Assembly (NCBI RefSeq): GCF_012563325.1
Contig: NZ_CP046232.1
Location: forward strand, 188,321 to 252,320
Length of the DNA: 64,000 nucleotides
Direction of reading: 5' to 3'
Source: Enterobacteriaceae endosymbiont of Plateumaris braccata
Lineage (GTDB): Bacteria > Pseudomonadota > Gammaproteobacteria > Enterobacterales > Enterobacteriaceae
Shown: piece by piece, positions 32,863 to 42,116 of the stretch
Layout of the letters: every line of letters starts with the position of its first letter
Position numbering within the stretch: position 1 is the stretch's first letter
Made by a program: the position numbers and the translations under genes
The notes under the pieces: model-generated
Database searches by the model: none
Told to the model about the DNA's origin: nothing
Seen by the model: the letters and a program-made list of their open reading frames with translations, nothing else

Positions 32863-34380
32863 TAAATTTCATTATAATGAATATTTTAATAATTTAATAT
32901 ATGGAAGTAAATAATAATATATTATTAATTCTTATGATTCAATATAAAAAAAGTATAAATAATTATATTAGAAATAATTTTATTTGACAAATTATCTGAT
33001 AACTATAATTATAAATAATTATAATTATTCAAATATTATTAATAATAATTATTATATAAAAAAATAATAAATATGTATTAAATAGTGTTTCGTATAAATC
33101 TAATATTTTTTTTAATTTAAAAATTAATAGAATAAAATTATTATTTAATATGTATTAAAGAAACATATCTTTTTTAAAAAACTTAAGAGTAAATAATATA
33201 ATTAAAATTTTATAATATCTTAATTTTAATAAATTTATGAATATTGATAATATAAAATCTATTGATATAAATCGTAATTGATTTTTATCTTTTTAAACAA
33301 ACTTTAATAAAAAAAATAATACTTTTCTTAAAAATAATATTTAAAATATAATAAAAATTGTTATTAAAAAAATATTTTATATTATATTAATAATAAATTT
33401 ATTAATAATAATGATTTTAAAGAACTAAAAAATAAAAAACTTTTATAGAACAATATTATTTATTCCAATATTACTTTAGAATTTGTACAAAAATTTTTAA
33501 ATTTATTTTATGTTATTATTAAATATATAAATCCATGTGATATTTTAAGTAATAAAATAATTTAAAAAAACATATATCAATATGAACGTATATAATATTG
33601 ATCTAATTTTATTTTTTAGAAAAATAATAGTTTTCAATAGAAAATTAAATTTAGAAACTGTTAATATTATTATAAAAAATCATTATATTAAATTAATAAA
33701 GATCCTATCTATTAATAATAGAGTTAAAATTTTGATTGATAAAAAAAAATAATATACGTATATTATTATATAATATTAATGATAAAATATTATTTGAAAT
33801 AAAATGCATTAATAATAATATATTTATATAAATTACTAATTTAAATTTTATTAATAAAATAATCTTATTATTTTTAGTAAGAGTAAAATACTAAAAAAAA
33901 GTGAAATAAATAATATTATTTATGGGCAGAAAATAGTAAAATTTGTTAAATTTAAATACTATTTTTAGAATAAAAATAGTATAATTTTAAATATAAGAGT
34001 TAATAGAGCTAGACAAATGAATAGAATTAATACTGTAAAAATTAGCTAATATAAAAGTAAACGAAAGGAAATTTATTTTTTAAAAAGTTCATCATAATTT
34101 TTGATATATTTTTTCATTTAAAGGAGGTAGTATTTATTTTATTTTAAATTTAATAATAAAATATATTATTTATATATGAAGATTTATAAAAGATAAAAAA
34201 GTTATTCATGTTGTTAATTTAATTAATTTAATTATATAATCATTTATCTATAATATTTAATAACACACGTTATTTTTGTCATTAAATACTAATATCTAAC
34301 CATATATAATATTTATTAAGTAATTTTAAAAAATAATAATTAAAATATATTAATTTTATAAATATTTAAGGTTAAAAAAT
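32863..34380. other. 1.5 kb gene graveyard without an intact gene
   Basis: No open frame above about 60 codons and no RNA gene. The longest plus-strand piece starting with ATG, 33582-33752 (56 codons, MNVYNIDLILFF...), is followed by fragments in shifting frames up to about 34060. This is the pattern of one or more decayed genes transcribed toward fpr. I could not name them. Homopolymers and A/T-only stretches are common. The last 100 bases or so must include the promoter of fpr. Confidence 0.6.
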
Positions 34381-35133
34381 ATGACTGATTGGGTTATAGG
34401 AAAAGTAAAAAAAATAAATTATTGGAAAAATAATTTATTTTCTATTATTTTAAATGCAAAAATAAATTCTTTTATTCCAGGTCAATTTGCAAAATTATCT
34501 TTAATTATAAATGGTAAACGTATACATAGAGCATATTCTTATATAAACTGTCCTAAAAATATTAATCATGAATTTTATATAAAAAATATAGATACCAAAG
34601 GACATTTAACACCTTATTTATATAAATTAAAAAATAATGATGAAATCCTGATTTCTAAAAATGCTTTAGGAACTTTCACTATTAATAATATCCAATATTG
34701 TGAAAATTTATGGATGATATCTACTGGAACAGGTATTGGACCATATTTGTCAATATTACAAAATGGAAATTATTTAGAAAACTTTAAAAAAATTATTTTA
34801 ATACATGCTGTACGATATATATCAGATCTTAGTTATATTAACTTAATATATAATCTTAAAAATAAATTTAAAAATAAGTTAATTACTCAAATTATTACTA
34901 GTAGAGAAAAAAAACAAAATAATTTATTAACAGGACATATACCAGAATTAATACAAAATGGTATTTTAGAAAAAAAAATAGGTTTATTAATTAAAAAAAA
35001 TAATAGTCATATAATGTTATGTGGTAATCCTCAAATGGTTTATGATACACAAAAATTATTACAAGAAAATTATGGATTATCTAAAAATTTAAAAAATAAA
35101 ACAGGAAATATTACTATTGAAAAATATTGGTAA
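34381..35133 (+). CDS. fpr: Ferredoxin/flavodoxin-NADP(+) reductase
   Basis: FAD enzyme that passes electrons from NADPH to flavodoxin or ferredoxin, needed for example by the IspG/IspH isoprenoid steps. Length is 250 residues (E. coli 248). The FAD motif RAYSYINCP, the NADP motif STGTGIGPYLSIL, and the C-terminal ITIEKYW (E. coli MTAEHYW) are present. It lies just upstream of tpiA, as in E. coli in slightly wider spacing. Confidence 0.96.
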   Translation: MTDWVIGKVKKINYWKNNLFSIILNAKINSFIPGQFAKLSLIINGKRIHRAYSYINCPKNINHEFYIKNIDTKGHLTPYLYKLKNNDEILISKNALGTFTINNIQYCENLWMISTGTGIGPYLSILQNGNYLENFKKIILIHAVRYISDLSYINLIYNLKNKFKNKLITQIITSREKKQNNLLTGHIPELIQNGILEKKIGLLIKKNNSHIMLCGNPQMVYDTQKLLQENYGLSKNLKNKTGNITIEKYW

Positions 35134-35165
35134 TATTAACATTAAAATCAAAAAGAATTTTAAAT

Positions 35166-35942
35166 ATGAAACCATTTTTAATTATTGGTAATTGGAAACT
35201 TAACGGTAGTATTATATTTGTAAAAGATTATATAAATAAAATAAAAAAATTTTTAAATAAAAAAAAATTAGATTATTGTAAAATTTCTATTGCTCCCGCT
35301 TATCCTTATTTATATTTATTTAACATTTATTTAAATAATATTCAAATGAGTTTAACAGCACAAAATGTAGATATTCATCTTTCTGGATCTTTTACAGGTG
35401 AAATATCAATAAATATGTTAAAAGATATAGGTGTAAAATATGTTATTGTTGGACACTCAGAAAGGAGAATGTTTCATAAAGAAACTGATAAATATATATC
35501 TAAAAAATTTTATATAATTAAATCTAATGGTTTAATACCAATTTTATGTTTAGGAGAAACAGAATTACAAAAAAATATGAATCAAACAAAAGATATTTGT
35601 GTTAAACAAATAGATGTAATTTTAAATGATTATGGGATAGAAGCATTTAATAATACTATAATAGCTTATGAACCTATTTGGGCTATTGGTTCAGGACAAT
35701 TAGCTAATCCAATAGAAGTTCAAAAAATTCATAAATTTATTAGAGAATATATTTCTCAAAAAGATTTTAAAATATCTAAAAATATTATTATTCAATATGG
35801 AGGATCAATTAATGAAAATAATATGGATATGTTTATTAAACAAAAAGATATAAATGGTTTTTTAATTGGTAAAGCTTCTTTAACAGCAGAAGATTTCATA
35901 TCTATCGTTAAAAAAGCTGAAAAAATTCTAAGTTCTATTTAA
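35166..35942 (+). CDS. tpiA: Triose-phosphate isomerase
   Basis: Interconverts glyceraldehyde 3-phosphate and dihydroxyacetone phosphate. The ATG at 35166 gives 258 residues (E. coli 255) beginning MKPFLIIGNWKLNGS; the frame is open a few codons upstream but that part overlaps fpr. Active-site residues are the lysine in NWKLNG, the histidine in VGHSERR and the glutamate in AYEPIWAIGSG. Its stop overlaps the lysS stop on the other strand by 8 bases. Confidence 0.97.
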   Translation: MKPFLIIGNWKLNGSIIFVKDYINKIKKFLNKKKLDYCKISIAPAYPYLYLFNIYLNNIQMSLTAQNVDIHLSGSFTGEISINMLKDIGVKYVIVGHSERRMFHKETDKYISKKFYIIKSNGLIPILCLGETELQKNMNQTKDICVKQIDVILNDYGIEAFNNTIIAYEPIWAIGSGQLANPIEVQKIHKFIREYISQKDFKISKNIIIQYGGSINENNMDMFIKQKDINGFLIGKASLTAEDFISIVKKAEKILSSI

Positions 35943-37440
35943 TAGGTCTTAAAGTAGGAAATAAAATTACATCTTTAATAGAAGTAGAATTTGTAAATAA
36001 CATTACTAATCTATCTATTCCAATACCTAATCCTGCTGTAGGCGGTAATCCATACTCTAACGCTTCTATATAATCTTTATCATAAAATTGATCTTGAATA
36101 TTATCCTCTTCATTTTTACGAATCATTTGTTGTTCAAATCTTATTTTTTGATCTTCAGGATCATTTAATTCAGAAAAACCATTAGCTATTTCCATTCCGC
36201 AAATAAAAAATTCAAATCTGTCAGTTATAGATTCATCTAACTCATTTCTACGTGCTAATGGTGATATTTCTGTAGGATATTCTGTAATAAAAGTAGGTGA
36301 AATTAATTTATTTATTATTTTTTCTTCAAAAATAGAAGAAATTATTTTTCCTATACTCCAATTATAATTAATTTTAACTTTTAACATATTACTAATCTCT
36401 ATTAATTTATTAAAATTATTTAAATGATTATAATCAATATTAGGATAGTGATAAACTATAGATTCTTTCATAGTTAATTTATTAAATGGTTTACTCAGAT
36501 CAAATTCATTATTATTAAATAATAACTTATTAGAATTTAATATTTTTTTACCTATATAAAATAACATTTTTTCAAAAAAAATCATCAAATCAGTATAATT
36601 AGCATATGCTATATATAACTCCATCATAGTAAATTCAGGATTATGTTGTGTAGAAATACCTTCATTACGAAAATTTCTATTAATTTCAAATATTTTATTA
36701 AATCCACCTATAATTAATCTTTTTAAATATAGTTCTGGAGCTATACGTAAATACATATCACAATTTAAAGTATTATGATGTGTTATAAATGGTTTAGCTG
36801 TAGCTCCACCAGGAATAATCTGCATTATTGGTGTTTCTACTTCAATAAAATTTTTTTTATTCATAAAATTACGTATAATAAATATTATTTTTGATCTTAT
36901 TTCAAAAATTTTTTTTGATTTATCATTTACAATTAGATCTAAATATCTTTTTCTATATTTTATTTCTTGATTATTCAATCCATGAAATTTATTAGGTAAT
37001 GGTCTTATAGATTTTGTTAATAAATAACATTTATTAGAATATATTGATAAAACTCCAGTTTTAGTTTTAAAAATATTACCAATAATACCTATTATATCTC
37101 CAAGATCTAATTGTTTTATAATATTTTGGTATTTTTTTATAGATAAACTATCAGTAGATAAATATATTTGAATATATCCTGTTTCATCTTTAATTTTAAT
37201 AAAAGATGCTTTACCCATAATGCGAAAATTAATAATACGTCCAGCAATATAAAATACTAATTTTTTATCTAAAATAGAATTAATATTATTATATTTTTTA
37301 TATAAAATATCAGATGTAACATTAATTTTAAAATTGTTAGGAAATGCATTATTATTTTTTCGTAATTTAATTAATTTTTTTATACGTGCTTCTCTTTCAT
37401 TATTAATTATTTTAATATATATATTTTTTTTTTCAGACAT
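35935..37440 (-). CDS. lysS: Lysyl-tRNA synthetase, class II
   Basis: Charges tRNA-Lys. Length is 501 residues (E. coli 505). An N-terminal OB-fold (about residues 60-145) precedes the class II core with motif 2 FRNEGISTQHNPEFTMMELY and motif 3 GLGIGIDRLVMLF. It lies 21 bases after prfB, the standard prfB-lysS operon. The 3' end overlaps the convergent tpiA, leaving no room for a terminator between them. Confidence 0.97.
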   Translation of the reverse strand: MSEKKNIYIKIINNEREARIKKLIKLRKNNNAFPNNFKINVTSDILYKKYNNINSILDKKLVFYIAGRIINFRIMGKASFIKIKDETGYIQIYLSTDSLSIKKYQNIIKQLDLGDIIGIIGNIFKTKTGVLSIYSNKCYLLTKSIRPLPNKFHGLNNQEIKYRKRYLDLIVNDKSKKIFEIRSKIIFIIRNFMNKKNFIEVETPIMQIIPGGATAKPFITHHNTLNCDMYLRIAPELYLKRLIIGGFNKIFEINRNFRNEGISTQHNPEFTMMELYIAYANYTDLMIFFEKMLFYIGKKILNSNKLLFNNNEFDLSKPFNKLTMKESIVYHYPNIDYNHLNNFNKLIEISNMLKVKINYNWSIGKIISSIFEEKIINKLISPTFITEYPTEISPLARRNELDESITDRFEFFICGMEIANGFSELNDPEDQKIRFEQQMIRKNEEDNIQDQFYDKDYIEALEYGLPPTAGLGIGIDRLVMLFTNSTSIKDVILFPTLRPIK

Positions 37441-37461
37441 AATGAATATTATCCTATATTT

Positions 37462-38560
37462 TTATAAACCTATTTTTAAACTAGCTTTAATAAATATGTC
37501 TATATTACCATTTAAAACAGATTGAATATTATTAGTTTCTACTCCTGTACGTACATCTTTAATTCTTGCATCATCTAATATATAAGATCTTATCTGATAA
37601 CTCCAACTAATGTTTAACTTACTATTTTCTATTTTTTGTTTTGCTATTGTTTTATTTTTAAAATCTAATTCATATAATTTTTTTTTTATTTGTTTGATAG
37701 CTTGATATTTATTTTTATGTTGTGATCTATTATTTTGACATTGAGTCACTATTCCCGTAGGGATATGAGTAATTCTTACAGCTGATTCTGTACGATTAAC
37801 ATGTTGACCACCAGCTCCAGAAGATCTATATACATCAATTCGTAAATCATCTGGTTTTATTATTATATTTGAATGTTTATTAGTTTCAGGATATATAAAT
37901 GTCGAACTAAATGAAGTATGACGCCTGCCATATGTATTAAAAGGACTTTTTCTAACTAAACGATGAATACCATTTTCTGTTCGTAACCAACCAAAAGCAT
38001 AATTACCCATTATTTTTATGGTTGCTGATTTTATTCCTATTTTTTCTCCAGAAGATTGTTTAATTATACATGTTTTAAAATTTTTTTTTTCTGCCCATTT
38101 TAAATACATTCTCATAATCATTTGTGCCCAATCTTGTGATTCTATTCCTCCTGATCCTGCTTTTATGTCAATAAAACAATTTTTATTATCATTTTTTTTT
38201 ATAAAAAATTTTTGAAATTCTAATTTATCCAATTTATTTTTTATATTATATAATATTTGAATAGATTCATGTAATATAGTATTATCATTAGTATCAATAG
38301 CTAATGTAATTAATTCATCAATATCTGCTATTTCTTGATTAATTATATCTAAAGTAGATATAATATTTTCTATATAAAATTTTTCTTTACTTAAATTTTT
38401 TCCAAAATTAATATTTTTCCAAATATTTGAATTTTTAAATTGATTATTTATAATAAATAATTTTTTTTTTAATTTTAAATAATCAAAGAAAATTCCTAAT
38501 AAAATTATTTCTTTTTTTTATTTTTTGTAGATTATTTTTTATTAAATTAGTTTCAAACAT
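37462..38560 (-). CDS. prfB: Peptide chain release factor 2, programmed +1 frameshift
   Basis: Releases finished chains at UGA and UAA. It is made from two frames: ATG at 38560 reads MFETNLIKNNLQKIKKRNNF then ends at CTT TGA (38488-38483), and after a +1 shift the reading continues as DYLKLKKKL into the long frame. The total is 365 residues, the E. coli length. The SPF stop-recognition motif (KSPFN) and GGQ (SGAGGQHVNRTES) are present. The shift autoregulates RF2: when RF2 is scarce ribosomes pause at UGA and shift. A gene finder would report only the second frame with a false ATG at 38232. Confidence 0.95.
38482..38497 (-). other. prfB +1 recoding site
   Basis: On the minus strand: AGG AAT TTT CTT TGA T. 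The slippery CTT and in-frame TGA are conserved. The upstream Shine-Dalgarno-like element is only AGGA and lies 5 bases before CTT; E. coli has AGGGGG with 3 bases. The base after TGA is T, not C. Confidence 0.9.
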
Positions 38561-38658
38561 AACAAATTATTTTCCTTTAAATAAAATTTAAAAAATTATT
38601 AATTTATTTATAATAAATATGAAAGAAAAAAATGACAAGAAAAAATTAACATTAAATA

Positions 38659-38731
38659 TGGCCCTTGTTGGATTTGAACCAACGACCTAACGATTATGAG
38701 TCGTTTGCTCTAACCACTGAGCTAAAGGGCC
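38659..38731 (-). tRNA. tRNA-Ile2 (CAT, lysidine-modified)
   Basis: A 73-base cloverleaf with anticodon CAT that closely matches E. coli ileX (GGCCC acceptor, D loop AGCTCAGTGGTTAGAGC, anticodon loop CTCATAA). It should be an isoleucine tRNA whose C34 is changed to lysidine by TilS to read AUA, not a methionine tRNA. AUA is a common codon here. The discriminator is A; CCA is not encoded. Confidence 0.92.
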
Positions 38732-38797
38732 AAATAATTAGTTATATTAATAAATAATTTAATTTATTACAATTAATTTACGTTAAATAACTACTTA

Positions 38798-40267
38798 TTA
38801 ATCTACATATCTAGGTACTATTGTTAATAAATACATATTAGAATTATCTCTTAACACATGTATAACAAGAATTGATGATTTCTTTTTAGATGAAATAATT
38901 CTTTTTATATCTTTTATAGTATGAATTCTAATTTTATTAATATCTACGATAATATCTTCTGGTTCAAAACCGATATCATCTGCAAAAGATCCGTCAGATA
39001 CATTTGTAACTTTAACATATCTAAACTTCTTCTTGCCTTTAGTAATTATTATATTTTTAAATATACCACCTTCTATTACAGAAGACATCATAGAATAGTG
39101 TAGTTTACTTTCTTTATCTTCTTGTAATATAAGAGTTAAATGTCTAATTTTACTATCACGTATAACAGTAAGATCTACTTTAGAACCAACAGGCAATATA
39201 CTCATTAGTGATCTTAATGAATAAAAACCATTAAGTTTTTTACCATTTAATGCAGTAATTATATCACCAGCTTTAACTCCACCATTATATGCAGTACTAT
39301 TTTTTATAACACTACCAACGAATGTACCTCCATCAATACATTTAATAGGAGCATTCATAATACGAGCTAATTCTTTATTAACACTTATTCCTACAATACC
39401 AAATGAAACATGTTTAATTCTACCATATTTAATTAATTGGCGACTTAAACTTATAATCGAATTACTAGGTATAGCAAACCCAACTCCTACATTTCCTCCA
39501 TCTGGAGATACTATAGCAGTATTAATACCAATTAATTCACCATTTAAATTTATTAGTGCACCACCAGAATTACCACTATTCATAGCAGCATCTGTTTGAA
39601 TAAAATTTTCAAAATGTTTTGTTGAATTAATTCCATTGCGTCCTAAAGCAGATATAATACCAGTAGTTGCAGTATTGCCTAATCCAAAAGGATTACCTAT
39701 AGCAATAGTATAATCTCCAACTTTTAACTTATCAGAGTCAGCTATTTTAAAACCTACAAGATTTTTAGCATTTTTTATTTTAATTAATGCTATATCTAAT
39801 AGTTCATCTGTACCTATTATAGTAGCTTCATAAGAACGACCATCTGATAATTCAACTTCAATTTTTTTAGCATTTTCTACAACATGATTATTAGTAATAA
39901 TATATCCATTTTTAGCATCTATTATAACACCAGATGCTAATGAACTATAATTTGATTCCATTATGGAATCATCATTTCCTTTACATAATAAAGTCCCCTT
40001 TAATATAGATCCTTCTTGACAATATTGTGGATGTTCTCCCATATATTGTTGTAAATTTGGGGGTAAATTAATATTATGAAGTATAATAGTACTATCTACT
40101 GTTATTCTTACAACAGCCGGCATTACTTTATCTAACATTTTAGATAGACTAGGTAATTTTTTATTAGATAGTTGAGGGGGTATTGGTGTTGCATTAATTT
40201 TAACTAATGTTGGTGTTGATATAAAAATACAAAATAATAAATATACAATTAATTTTAATTTTTTCAT
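38798..40267 (-). CDS. degP: Periplasmic serine protease/chaperone DegP
   Basis: Quality-control protease for misfolded envelope proteins. Length is 489 residues (E. coli 474). A signal peptide of about 26 residues (KKLKLIVYLLFCIFIS) leads to a trypsin-like domain with H128 (TNNHVV), D158 (LLDIAL) and S234 (GNSGGAL), then two PDZ domains. The cysteine pair C83 and C95 in the LA loop (YCQEGS...LLCKG) is typical of DegP rather than DegQ or DegS. It probably maintains OmpA assembly. Divergent from rpiA. Confidence 0.93.
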   Translation of the reverse strand: MKKLKLIVYLLFCIFISTPTLVKINATPIPPQLSNKKLPSLSKMLDKVMPAVVRITVDSTIILHNINLPPNLQQYMGEHPQYCQEGSILKGTLLCKGNDDSIMESNYSSLASGVIIDAKNGYIITNNHVVENAKKIEVELSDGRSYEATIIGTDELLDIALIKIKNAKNLVGFKIADSDKLKVGDYTIAIGNPFGLGNTATTGIISALGRNGINSTKHFENFIQTDAAMNSGNSGGALINLNGELIGINTAIVSPDGGNVGVGFAIPSNSIISLSRQLIKYGRIKHVSFGIVGISVNKELARIMNAPIKCIDGGTFVGSVIKNSTAYNGGVKAGDIITALNGKKLNGFYSLRSLMSILPVGSKVDLTVIRDSKIRHLTLILQEDKESKLHYSMMSSVIEGGIFKNIIITKGKKKFRYVKVTNVSDGSFADDIGFEPEDIIVDINKIRIHTIKDIKRIISSKKKSSILVIHVLRDNSNMYLLTIVPRYVD

Positions 40268-40475
40268 TCTATTGTCTCATAATAAAATTCAATAGTTTAC
40301 TTTATATATAAAAAATATATAAAAATAATAGTTAAAAATTAATAACCTTATATATAAGAATAACATAAAAAAATACATATATAAAATTTATTTAAATTAT
40401 ATTATAAATTTTTACAAAATTATATAGTTAATATAATATATATTATACACTTATATTTAATATTAATAAACATAT

Positions 40476-41159
40476 ATGTCAAATAAATTTAAAAAAATTG
40501 CTTCTCAAGCTGCTTTAAAATATATAAATAATAATAGTATTATTGGTATTGGTTCTGGAACAACAATAAAATATTTTATAAATATGTTATTTAAAATTAA
40601 AAATAGAATTAATGGATTTGTTTCTACTTCTATAACATCTACAAATGAATTAAAAAAATATAATTTTCCTATATATGATAGTAGTGAAATAGATTTTATT
40701 GATGTATATTTTGATAGTGCTGATGAAATAAATAATAATATGGAAATGATAAAAGGAGGAGGAGCAGCATTAACAAATGAAAAAATTATTTCTAGTATTG
40801 CTAATATATTTATATGTATTGTAGATCAATCTAAACACGTAAATATTTTAGGGAAAATACATCCTTTACCTATTGAAATTATACCTACAGCTAAATCATA
40901 TGTTTTTAAAGAATTATTTAAATTAGGAGGTTTACCAAAACTTAGAGAAGGAATTATTACAGAACATGGAAATATAATTTTAGATATATATCATTTAGAT
41001 ATTATTGAGCCAATAAAATTAGAAAAATATATTAATTCTATTGCTGGAGTAGTAACAGTAGGTTTATTTGCTAATAGATGTGCAGATATTGTTATAACAG
41101 GCAATTATGATTATACTATATCTGTTAAAAAAAACATAAAATTATTATCAAGTAATTAA
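40476..41159 (+). CDS. rpiA: Ribose-5-phosphate isomerase A
   Basis: Interconverts ribose 5-phosphate and ribulose 5-phosphate in the pentose phosphate pathway, feeding nucleotide synthesis. Length is 227 residues (E. coli 219). The phosphate-binding IGIGSGTTIKYFI, FDSADEIN and MIKGGGAALTNEKI motifs are intact. It is monocistronic or leads into dapF 66 bases downstream on the same strand. Confidence 0.97.
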   Translation: MSNKFKKIASQAALKYINNNSIIGIGSGTTIKYFINMLFKIKNRINGFVSTSITSTNELKKYNFPIYDSSEIDFIDVYFDSADEINNNMEMIKGGGAALTNEKIISSIANIFICIVDQSKHVNILGKIHPLPIEIIPTAKSYVFKELFKLGGLPKLREGIITEHGNIILDIYHLDIIEPIKLEKYINSIAGVVTVGLFANRCADIVITGNYDYTISVKKNIKLLSSN

Positions 41160-41225
41160 TTATTTGAAATAAATATTTTTATAACAATTTAATTTAAAGT
41201 ATATACATAAAATTTATTATATATT

Positions 41226-42050
41226 ATGAAAATAAAATTTACTAAAATGCATGCCTTAAGTAATGATTTTATTATTATAAATAATATAAAACAACATTAT
41301 TATTTAAAAAAAGATATTATTAAAAAATTATCAAATAGATATACAGGTATAGGATTTGATCAATTATTAATGGTAGAACTATCTAAAAATAAAAATATTG
41401 ATTTTCATTATCGTATATTCAATGCAGATGGTAATGAAGTAAATCAATGTGGTAATGGAGCAAGATGTTTTGCAAAATATATAAAGTATAAAAAATTAAC
41501 TTTTAAAGAAAATATATGTGTTAGTACAAATAATAGTATTATATATTTAAAATTTTTAAAAAATAATAAAATATGTGTTAATATGGGTACTCCTTTGTTT
41601 GATCCAGAATCAATACCTTTTTTAGGTAAATTATCAAATAATGGTTATTCATTATTTTATAATAATGAACGTATTATTTTTCATATCGTTTCTTTAGGTA
41701 ATCCTCATTGTATTATTCAAGTAAGTAATTTATCTAATATTTCTATTAATTTAATAGGATCTTTTATACAAAATCATAAATTATTTCCAAATAAAGTTAA
41801 TGTGGGTTTTATGGAATTAATTAATCCTAATAATATTAAGTTGCGTGTTTTTGAACGTGGTGTAGGAGAAACTAATGCCTGTGGTACAGGAGCTTGTGCA
41901 GCTGTAGCTGTAGGTACTAAAAAAAAATTTTTATCCAATAAAGTTAAAGTTAATTTGATAGGTGGATCTTTGAACATAGTTTGTAAAGATAATCATATAT
42001 TTATGATAGGTGATGCCCACTATATTTATGATGGTATAATAAAACTATAA
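41226..42050 (+). CDS. dapF: Diaminopimelate epimerase
   Basis: Converts LL- to meso-diaminopimelate for peptidoglycan and lysine. Length is 274 residues, as in E. coli. The catalytic cysteines are C75 in NQCGNGARC and the one in TNACGTGAC near residue 218. The order dapF-uvrD-corA matches E. coli dapF-yigA-xerC-yigB-uvrD-corA with yigA, xerC and yigB removed. The matching DapE is encoded at the end of this window. Confidence 0.97.
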   Translation: MKIKFTKMHALSNDFIIINNIKQHYYLKKDIIKKLSNRYTGIGFDQLLMVELSKNKNIDFHYRIFNADGNEVNQCGNGARCFAKYIKYKKLTFKENICVSTNNSIIYLKFLKNNKICVNMGTPLFDPESIPFLGKLSNNGYSLFYNNERIIFHIVSLGNPHCIIQVSNLSNISINLIGSFIQNHKLFPNKVNVGFMELINPNNIKLRVFERGVGETNACGTGACAAVAVGTKKKFLSNKVKVNLIGGSLNIVCKDNHIFMIGDAHYIYDGIIKL

Positions 42051-42116
42051 TATAGTTAATTATATTAAATTAAATTTTAAAACTTTATTATTTAATATAT
42101 GGTATATTGAAAATAA

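Noticed and set aside
33922..34080. Possible rpoZ (RNA polymerase omega) remnant: ATG GGC AGA start and a later RARQM, as in E. coli RRARQM
   Set aside because: Only a five-residue match, the distance is 8 bases off, other parts do not align, and no gmk or spoT remnant could be read beside it.
37462..38232. prfB read as a 256-codon gene starting at 38232
   Set aside because: Upstream sequence continues RF2 without a stop to the CTT TGA shift site, so this ATG is internal.
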